Origin: Reyranella sp. | GTDB lineage: Bacteria; Pseudomonadota; Alphaproteobacteria; Reyranellales; Reyranellaceae | Assembly (NCBI GenBank): GCA_004296815.1 | Contig: SCVT01000568.1 | Coordinates: 1-11,838, forward strand | Direction: 5' to 3' | Length of the DNA stretch: 11,838 nt | In this document: positions 6,031-11,838 of the stretch, one piece after another | How the letters are laid out: each line of letters starts with the position of its first letter | How positions within the stretch are numbered: the stretch's first letter is position 1 | The notes under the pieces: model-generated | Database searches by the model: none | Told to the model about the DNA's origin: nothing | Seen by the model: the letters and a program-made list of their open reading frames with translations, nothing else | Translations under genes and position numbers: made by a program

Positions 6031-9000
6031 ATCTCCTCCACCTGGGCGACGCCCGGCAGGCTGCCGATCGTGTCGCGCAGGCCGCCTGCGATGGAATAGG
6101 TGCCGGGCAAGGTGATCTCGGCCTCGGATTCGTCCGCCACCGGCACGACGAGCGTGACCCGCCCGCGGCCGCGCTTGCCCTCGAGCGCCTTGCGCAATGC
6201 CTCGAGCGCCACGGGATCGGAAATGACGATGCGCAGGCCAGCCGCGGCGTTCGCCACGGCGTCCTCGAGCTTCTCGACGGTCTGCGCCGTGAGCTTCACC
6301 TGCTCGCCGTCGAGCCGGCCATCGACCGAAAGCAGGACCGCCTGCCCTGCCTCGAGCAGGTTGCGCTTGGATCCCAGAAGCTCGCTGAACACGACGCATT
6401 CGAAGGCCCCGGATTGATCGGAGCACTGCAGGAAAGCAAAGCGGTTGCCCTTGGCCGAGGTCCGCTCCATGCGGTCGATCACGGTGCCTGCGAGCTTGAT
6501 GCGGCCCGGCGTGCCGCGCGCCAGCAACGCCGGCAGATCGGCCGCGCGGCAGACACCGAGGCGTTGCAGGCTGCGCTCATAGGCGGCCAGCGGGTGCGAG
6601 GACAGATAGAAGCCGATCGCGGCAAATTCGTGCTGCAGCCTTTCCATCGGCGCCCAGTCCGGGACCTTCGGCAGCTGCGGCCGCCGCTGCGCCGTGTCGT
6701 CGCCAAACAGGTTGTTCTGGTCGCTGCCGCGCGATTCGTGCGTGGCCTGCGAATGGCGCGTCAGCGCCTCTACCGCTGCGAATGTCTGGGCGCGGTTCTT
6801 GTTCAGGCTGTCGAAGGCACCGGCGCGCACCAGGCTTTCGACCAGTCGCTTGTTCAGGACGCGCTGGTCCAGTCGCTCGGCGACATCGAACAGGTCCTTG
6901 AACGGCCCCTTCTCCGCCCGCTCCTCTGCCAGCCGGTTCATCGCATCGCGGCCCACGCCTTTGATGGCGGCGAGCGCATAGCGGATCGCCTTCTTGCCCT
7001 CGGCCGTCTGCTCGACCGTGAACTCGGCAGACGACTTGTTCACGTCGGGCGGCAGCAGTTCGACGCCGATCTTGTCGAGGTCGCGGCGGTAGCCGTTCAG
7101 CTTCTCGACGTTGCCCATATCGAGGGTCATCGTGGCCGCGAAGAACTCGACCGGGTGATTCGCCTTGAGATAGGCCGTCTGGTAGCAGACCAGCGCATAG
7201 GCTGCGGCATGGCTCTTGTTGAAGCCGTAGCCCGCGAACTTGTCGACCTGGTCGAAGATCGACGAAGCCTTGTCCTTCTTGACGCCGTTCTTCTCCGCGC
7301 CCTCGACGAAGGCCGCGCGCTGGGCATCCATCTCGGCCTGGATCTTCTTGCCCATGGCGCGGCGCAGCAGGTCGGCGCCGCCGAGCGAATAGCCGCTCAG
7401 CACCTGGGCGATCTGCATAACCTGCTCCTGATAGATCATGATGCCGTAGGTTTCCTTCAGGATCCCTTCGAGCAGCGGATGCAGGTAGTCCGGCGTCTCC
7501 TCGCCGTGCTTGCGCTTGATGTAGCTCGGGATGTTCTCCATCGGGCCTGGGCGATAGAGCGCCACGACCGCAATGATGTCCTCGAAACGGTCCGGCTTCA
7601 GCTTGCGCAGGACATCGCGCATGCCGTTGCCTTCCAGCTGGAACACGCCCGAGCCGTCGCCGCGCGCCAGGAGCTCGTAGCTCTTGCGGTTGTCGAGCGG
7701 CAGCTTGGCGATATCGATCTTGTCGCGGCCGATCAGGTTGCACGCCTTCTCGATCACAGTAAGCGTCTTGAGGCCGAGGAAGTCGAACTTCACCAGTCCC
7801 GCCGTCTCGACCCACTTCATGTTGAACTGGGTCGCCGGCAGGGAGTCCTTGTTGTCGGTATCGCGGTAGAGCGGCACCAGCTCGTCGAGCGGCCGGTCGC
7901 CGATCACGACGCCCGCGGCGTGCGTCGAGGCGTTGCGGTAGAGGCCCTCGAGCTGCAGCGCGAGGTCGATCAGGCGCTTGATCTCCTCGTCCGCGGTGTA
8001 CTGCTCCTTCAGGAGCTGCTCGGTCTCTAGCGCCTTGGCGAGCGTGGTCGGGTTGGCCGGGTTGTTCGGTACGAGCTTGCAGATGCGGTCGACCTGACCG
8101 TAGGGCATGCCCAGCACGCGGCCGACGTCGCGCAGCACGGCGCGGGCCTGCAGCTTGCCGAAGGTGATGATCGCGGCGACACGGTCGTGGCCGTACTCGT
8201 CGCGCACGTAGCGGATCACGCGGTCGCGCTTGTCTTGGCAGAAGTCGATATCGAAGTCCGGCATCGACACGCGCTCGGGGTTGAGGAACCGCTCGAACAG
8301 CAGTCCCCAGCGCAGCGGATCGAGGTCGGTGATCTTGAGCGACCAGGCGACCAGCGATCCTGCGCCCGAGCCGCGGCCCGGACCGACCGGGACGCCGTTG
8401 TCTTTCGCCCACTGGATGAAGTCGGCGACGATCAGGAAGTAGCCGGCGAAACCCATCTTCTCGATCATGTCGAGTTCGTAGGTCAGACGCTCGGCGTAAC
8501 GATCGAAAGTGACGTTCTCCGCGAGGCGCCCAGCGTTCTTCAGCTCGTCGAGGCCGGTCTTGGCGAGGTCGCGTAGCGCCTCGCCTTCCGAACGGCCCTC
8601 GAGCTTGGTGTAGCTCGGCAGGATCGGCTTGCGAGGCGCCGGCATGTAGGCGCAGCGCTGGGCGATGACGAGGGTGTTGTCGCAGGCTTCAGGAAGATCC
8701 TCGAACAGCTTGCGCATCTCTGCCGCCGACTTGAAGTAGTGCTCGGGCGTCAGGCGACGGCGGTTGGGATCCTCGATATGGGCGCCCTGCTCGATGCACA
8801 GCAGGACGTCGTGCGCCTCGTACATCGAGGCCTTGGGAAAATGGACGTCGTTCGTCGCCACGATCGGCAGGTCGCGCTCGTAGGCGAGATCGAGCAGCGG
8901 ATCCTCGATGCGACGCTCGGTATCGTCGCCGTGGCGTTGCAGCTCGAGATAGAGCCGGCCGGGGAACAGGCCCTGCAGCCGATCCAATATGTGGCTCGCC

Positions 9001-9473
9001 GCCGGTATCTGCCCCGCAGCCAGCAGCCGGCCGATGGCGCTGCCATTGCTGCCGGTGATGGCGATCAGGCCCTCGACGGACCCTTCAAGGTCGGTCAGAT
9101 GGAGTGCCGATACCGAGCCGACCTTGAACTCGAGGTGAGCGCGGCTCACGAGCCTCATCAGGTTCTTGTAGCCCTGCTCGCTCTGGACCAGCAGGGTCAG
9201 CCAGTCGATCGCCGGGACCTTGCTGGCGGTGGCGATACCGCCCTCTTCCTCGCGGCGAATGCCGAGGTCACAACCGACGATCGGCTGAACGCCCGCTTTC
9301 GAGGCGTACTGCGAGAACTCAAGGGCACCAAAGAGATTGTTGCGGTCGGTGACGGCGACGGCCGGCATCGCCTGCCCCTTCGCGAGGGAGACGATGTTAT
9401 CGACCTTGTTCGCGCCTTCCGTGAGTGAATAGGCGGAACGGACCTTGAGATGGACGAAATCGGCGATGGCCAC
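6027..9473 (-). CDS. dnaE: DNA polymerase III alpha subunit (replicative polymerase)
   Basis: The catalytic subunit of the replicative polymerase, 1148 residues. The order is PHP domain (about 5-270), C-family polymerase core, helix-hairpin-helix (about 835-850) and OB fold (about 990-1065). Catalytic acids are Asp408 and Asp410 in MPDFDIDF and Asp564 in VKFDFLGL. Other core motifs are GPGRGSGAGSLVAW (364-377), RPGPMENIPSYIKRKHG (641-657) and YGFNKSHAAAYA (749-760). QNNLF at 919-923 fits the beta-clamp binding consensus. The PHP domain looks inactive: the second His of the first motif is Arg12 and the expected TDH is TDR (42-44), implying that a separate DnaQ-type exonuclease proofreads. The start is GTG at 9473; an in-frame TGA three codons upstream excludes anything longer. 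It begins 31 nt after lolD and ends in a TTGA overlap. Confidence 0.97.
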   Translation of the reverse strand: MAIADFVHLKVRSAYSLTEGANKVDNIVSLAKGQAMPAVAVTDRNNLFGALEFSQYASKAGVQPIVGCDLGIRREEEGGIATASKVPAIDWLTLLVQSEQGYKNLMRLVSRAHLEFKVGSVSALHLTDLEGSVEGLIAITGSNGSAIGRLLAAGQIPAASHILDRLQGLFPGRLYLELQRHGDDTERRIEDPLLDLAYERDLPIVATNDVHFPKASMYEAHDVLLCIEQGAHIEDPNRRRLTPEHYFKSAAEMRKLFEDLPEACDNTLVIAQRCAYMPAPRKPILPSYTKLEGRSEGEALRDLAKTGLDELKNAGRLAENVTFDRYAERLTYELDMIEKMGFAGYFLIVADFIQWAKDNGVPVGPGRGSGAGSLVAWSLKITDLDPLRWGLLFERFLNPERVSMPDFDIDFCQDKRDRVIRYVRDEYGHDRVAAIITFGKLQARAVLRDVGRVLGMPYGQVDRICKLVPNNPANPTTLAKALETEQLLKEQYTADEEIKRLIDLALQLEGLYRNASTHAAGVVIGDRPLDELVPLYRDTDNKDSLPATQFNMKWVETAGLVKFDFLGLKTLTVIEKACNLIGRDKIDIAKLPLDNRKSYELLARGDGSGVFQLEGNGMRDVLRKLKPDRFEDIIAVVALYRPGPMENIPSYIKRKHGEETPDYLHPLLEGILKETYGIMIYQEQVMQIAQVLSGYSLGGADLLRRAMGKKIQAEMDAQRAAFVEGAEKNGVKKDKASSIFDQVDKFAGYGFNKSHAAAYALVCYQTAYLKANHPVEFFAATMTLDMGNVEKLNGYRRDLDKIGVELLPPDVNKSSAEFTVEQTAEGKKAIRYALAAIKGVGRDAMNRLAEERAEKGPFKDLFDVAERLDQRVLNKRLVESLVRAGAFDSLNKNRAQTFAAVEALTRHSQATHESRGSDQNNLFGDDTAQRRPQLPKVPDWAPMERLQHEFAAIGFYLSSHPLAAYERSLQRLGVCRAADLPALLARGTPGRIKLAGTVIDRMERTSAKGNRFAFLQCSDQSGAFECVVFSELLGSKRNLLEAGQAVLLSVDGRLDGEQVKLTAQTVEKLEDAVANAAAGLRIVISDPVALEALRKALEGKRGRGRVTLVVPVADESEAEITLPGTYSIAGGLRDTIGSLPGVAQVEEI
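6033..6039 (-). promoter_or_regulatory. Ribosome binding site deciding the TTG start of the DUF72 gene
   Basis: GGAGGAG on the minus strand, formed by the last codons of dnaE. The GGAGG core ends four bases before the TTG at 6030. It is among the strongest Shine-Dalgarno matches in the window and is the main reason for accepting a TTG start. Confidence 0.7.
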
Positions 9474-9504
9474 CGGCCATCATCGCCTTCAATCCTGTGG
9501 ACTG

Positions 9505-10188
9505 TCAGGCACCGAGTACGCCATCTCGCAGCGTCAGCGTGCGATCCATCCGCGCGGCGAGCTCCGGATTGTGGGTGGCGATCAGCGCCGCCATGCCGGT
9601 TTCCCGCACCAGGGCGAGAAGTTGCCGGAAGACCGTCTCGGAAGTCGTCGAATCGAGATTGCCAGTCGGCTCGTCAGCCAGCAGCACGCGCGGCGCGTTG
9701 GCGACGGCCCGGGCGATCGCCACGCGCTGCTGTTCGCCACCCGACAGTCGACCAGGGCGATGCTCCAGCCGGTCGCCGAGCCCGACCATGGTCAGCAACT
9801 CCTCCGCCCGCTTCCGGGCTGAGCCGCGCGCCACGCCGTTCAGCATCTGCGGCAGCATCACGTTCTCGATCGCGGAGAATTCCGGCAGCAGGTGGTGATA
9901 CTGATAGACGAAACCCAGGAACTCGCGCCGCAGCGTCGTGCGGTCGCGATCGCCGAGCTTTCCCGCCGAGCGGCCGTCGACCATCACATCGCCCTCGTCC
10001 GGCCGCTCCAGGAGGCCGGCGATGTGCAGCAGGGTCGACTTGCCACTGCCCGATTGTCCGACCAGGGCCACGATCTCGCCGGGCCGAAGCTCGAGCGTGA
10101 CGCCGTGCAGGACCTCGAGGCGGCGGTCGCCCTGGACGAAGGTGCGCCGGATGCCCTGCAGGGCGAGCGGAAATACAGCGTCATTCAT
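9505..10188 (-). CDS. lolD: LolD, ATPase of the lipoprotein-releasing ABC transporter
   Basis: Powers release of outer-membrane lipoproteins from the inner membrane to the chaperone LolA. The protein has 227 residues and all nucleotide-binding motifs: Walker A GQSGSGKS (44-51), Q-loop Gln96, signature [14 protein letters not shown] (148-161), Walker B VLLADEP (168-174) with catalytic Glu173, D-loop NLDS (177-180) and switch His206. [17 protein letters not shown] (94-110) is the stretch that separates LolD from MacB- and FtsE-type relatives. The frame is open to 10278 but the ATG at 10188 has GAAGGA seven bases upstream (10196-10201). It overlaps the preceding permease by 8 nt (ATGAATGA). Gene order permease-permease-ATPase supports one complex. 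Confidence 0.96.
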   Translation of the reverse strand: MNDAVFPLALQGIRRTFVQGDRRLEVLHGVTLELRPGEIVALVGQSGSGKSTLLHIAGLLERPDEGDVMVDGRSAGKLGDRDRTTLRREFLGFVYQYHHLLPEFSAIENVMLPQMLNGVARGSARKRAEELLTMVGLGDRLEHRPGRLSGGEQQRVAIARAVANAPRVLLADEPTGNLDSTTSETVFRQLLALVRETGMAALIATHNPELAARMDRTLTLRDGVLGA

Positions 10189-11440
10189 GGCGCAATCCTT
10201 CGACGGGCTCGATCCGTGTGCTTCGCCAGGCCGGATAGGCCGCCGCCGCCAGCGACAGCACGATCGCGACCGCAACAATGGCCGACACTTCGGCCGCCTG
10301 GATCCTCACCGGCATCGATGTGATGAAGTCGACCTCCGCACCGCCGGTACCGGCTGCGCCCGTTATCTCCGACAGAAGCCGACCGATCGACGGCATGTTG
10401 GCGCAGATCAGCAGGCCGAGCCCCGCGCCGATCGCCGTGCCGACGATGCCGACCGCTGCCGCCGCAAGGAAGAAGGCGCGCACGATGGTGCCTGGCGTCG
10501 CGCCCATGGTGCGCAGGATAGCGATGCTGCCGCGCTTCACGCGCACCAGCATGGTGAAACTTGCGACGACGTTCATGGCCGCCACCACGACGATCAGGGT
10601 GAGGATGATGAACATCATGACACGCTCGACCTGCAGGGCGCCGACGAACCTCGCATTGAGCCCCAGCCAATGCGACACCCGCAGATCGGCGCGACCGAGC
10701 GATCGCCGCAACTCGTCGGCTATCTTCGGCGCGACGGCCGGATCGCTCAGGAACAGATCGACCGACGTCACCGCCTGGTCGCCGTATCCGAGATCCTCCT
10801 GCAACATGGGCAAAGGAATGAAGACCAGGGAATTGTCGAACTCGTAGCGGCGACTGAGGAAGCTCGCGAGGATCTCGTAGTCCGAATAGCGCGGCGCGAT
10901 GGTACCGTTCTGGTTCAGGACGTGCGTGACGACGGTCAGCGTCTCGCCGACTCGCACCTGCATGGCCTGCCGCAGACGCTCGCCAATCACGACGCCGGGC
11001 TTCGCGCCGAACTCGTCCAGCCGGCCGAACACCAGGTTCTTCGCCACGATGTCGCGCGACAGCAGGTCTTCCTTGCGCACGCCGCGAAGCTGCGCACCGC
11101 GCGTCTGGCCGTGCGCCGACACCAGGGCCTGACGCTCCAGCGTCAGGCGGACGGCAGTGACGCCGGGCACCGCCTGCAGCCGCGCGAGAAGGTCCGGCGT
11201 GGCTTGCAGCATGCCGTCGCGGGCGGCGATCACGACGTGCCCGTTCATCCCGATGATCCGGCCCAGAAGCTGCTCGCGGAATCCGCCCATCACGGACAGG
11301 ACCACGATCAGCGTCGCGACGCCCAGCGCCACGCCGACCAGCGAGAAGATGGCGATGAAGGAGACAAACCCCTCCCGCTGGCGGGTCGCGAGATAGCGCC
11401 AGGCCAGCCAGCGCTCGACGGCAGGCGCGCGGTCACTCAC
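10181..11440 (-). CDS. LolC/LolE-type lipoprotein-releasing permease (second of two)
   Basis: Inner-membrane permease of the Lol ABC exporter, 419 residues. It has the family layout: a transmembrane helix at about 26-53, a large periplasmic domain to about 270, then three helices near 274-299, 322-347 and 383-405. The cytoplasmic coupling segment [12 protein letters not shown] (304-315) contacts LolD. The periplasmic loop around 171-189 ([15 protein letters not shown]) occupies the position of the LolC hook that binds LolA. The last periplasmic loop has a Gly/Ala-rich stretch (358-368). The end, EPVEGLRHE, matches the end of the upstream paralogue. The start is GTG at 11440, overlapping the upstream stop by 8 nt (GTGAGTGA) with GAGGGG seven bases before it. 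I cannot say whether it is the LolC or the LolE equivalent. Confidence 0.92.
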   Translation of the reverse strand: MSDRAPAVERWLAWRYLATRQREGFVSFIAIFSLVGVALGVATLIVVLSVMGGFREQLLGRIIGMNGHVVIAARDGMLQATPDLLARLQAVPGVTAVRLTLERQALVSAHGQTRGAQLRGVRKEDLLSRDIVAKNLVFGRLDEFGAKPGVVIGERLRQAMQVRVGETLTVVTHVLNQNGTIAPRYSDYEILASFLSRRYEFDNSLVFIPLPMLQEDLGYGDQAVTSVDLFLSDPAVAPKIADELRRSLGRADLRVSHWLGLNARFVGALQVERVMMFIILTLIVVVAAMNVVASFTMLVRVKRGSIAILRTMGATPGTIVRAFFLAAAAVGIVGTAIGAGLGLLICANMPSIGRLLSEITGAAGTGGAEVDFITSMPVRIQAAEVSAIVAVAIVLSLAAAAYPAWRSTRIEPVEGLRHE

Positions 11441-11838
11441 GGCGCAACCCCTCGACCGGGTCGAGGCGCGCCGCCCGCAGCGCCGGATAGAGCGAGGCGA
11501 GCAAGGCGAAGACCAGGGCCATGCCGGTGATGACCGCCACTTCGCCCCATTCGATCCGGGACGGCATCTCGGCCAGCAGGTAGAGCGTCTCGTCGAACAG
11601 GACGATGTCGAAGGTGCGCTGGAGCCATTGCCTGATCGCCTCGATGTTGCGGGCGAAGGCGAGCCCCAGGACCGCGCCGAGGAGCGTGCCGGCGCCGCCG
11701 ATCACCAGCCCGTCGAGCAGGAATATCCGCATGATGGCGCCGCGGCTCGCCCCCATCGTGCGCAGGATCGCGATGTCGGCAGTCTTGGTGCGCACCAGCA
11801 TCACGAGGCTCGAGACGATGTTGAAGGCGGCTACCACG
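11433..11838 (-). CDS. LolC/LolE-type lipoprotein-releasing permease (first of two), C-terminal part only
   Basis: The C-terminal 134 or so residues of a second Lol permease; the gene continues beyond the window edge, so its start is not visible and the first valine here is internal. The visible part covers transmembrane helix 2 (AFNIVSSLVMLV), the coupling segment [16 protein letters not shown], helix 3, the last periplasmic loop and helix 4, ending [10 protein letters not shown]. It aligns along its whole visible length with residues 286-419 of the downstream permease, with near-identical ILRTMGA and PVEGLR blocks but clearly diverged helices and periplasmic loop (ending LAEMPSRI here, ITSMPVRI there). 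It is therefore a paralogue rather than a recent copy. The two would form a heterodimer in a LolCDE-like complex. Confidence 0.88.
   Translation of the reverse strand, partial: VVAAFNIVSSLVMLVRTKTADIAILRTMGASRGAIMRIFLLDGLVIGGAGTLLGAVLGLAFARNIEAIRQWLQRTFDIVLFDETLYLLAEMPSRIEWGEVAVITGMALVFALLASLYPALRAARLDPVEGLRRE

Noticed and set aside
6031..6426. N-terminal extension of the DUF72 protein inside dnaE
   Set aside because: The added residues are Arg/Gly-rich out-of-frame translation of dnaE; the TTGA overlap with a strong ribosome site explains the start better.
5889..8030. Long plus-strand open frame (713 codons) antisense to dnaE
   Set aside because: It lies entirely opposite dnaE and the start of DUF72, its translation is low in recognisable motifs and rich in Arg, Ala, Leu and Gln, and such frames are expected opposite GC-rich genes. 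No sign of a ribosome site or promoter.
9938..11530. Plus-strand open frame (530 codons) opposite lolD and the Lol permeases
   Set aside because: Arg-, Asp- and His-rich translation without domain features, fully covered by well-supported genes on the other strand.
1..11838. Mobile elements, CRISPR arrays, toxin-antitoxin or defence genes
   Set aside because: The genes are all housekeeping, packed with gaps of at most 160 nt, and no repeats or unfamiliar frames remain to support such a system.

Overview
The window is a GC-rich bacterial chromosomal segment in which every supported gene lies on the minus strand, so it is read from high to low coordinates. Gene content and order point to a Gram-negative proteobacterium, most likely an alphaproteobacterium. 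It carries lipoprotein-export (Lol) genes directly before dnaE, a degenerate-PHP replicative DnaE, and the classic rpsB-tsf-pyrH-frr-uppS-cdsA-dxr cluster. The taxonomic call is inference; I could not run a search.

The first block (11838 down to 5017) holds two tandem LolC/E-type permeases (the first cut off by the window edge), the ATPase lolD, the DNA polymerase III alpha subunit dnaE and a DUF72 (YecE-like) gene. Neighbours overlap by 8, 8 and 4 nt, and lolD and dnaE are 31 nt apart. This looks like one transcript combining outer-membrane lipoprotein sorting with replication.

The second block (about 4996 down to 1) starts with a likely promoter and a leader of about 100 nt. It continues with rpsB (S2), tsf (EF-Ts), pyrH (UMP kinase), frr (ribosome recycling factor), uppS (undecaprenyl-PP synthase), cdsA (CDP-diglyceride synthase) and dxr (DXP reductoisomerase, N-terminal 100 codons only). 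It joins translation, pyrimidine nucleotide supply, isoprenoid/undecaprenyl synthesis and phospholipid synthesis. The only real gaps are rpsB-tsf (77 nt) and tsf-pyrH (68 nt), and each contains a perfect GC-rich hairpin. From pyrH onward the genes overlap by 1 to 20 nt.

I see no mobile element, CRISPR array, tRNA or rRNA, and no new defence or metabolic system. The points most worth a second look are small-scale: two mutually exclusive stems between rpsB and tsf, a QPGLF clamp-binding-like peptide at the start of the DUF72 protein coupled to dnaE, and near-identical gene junctions after each of the two Lol permeases.
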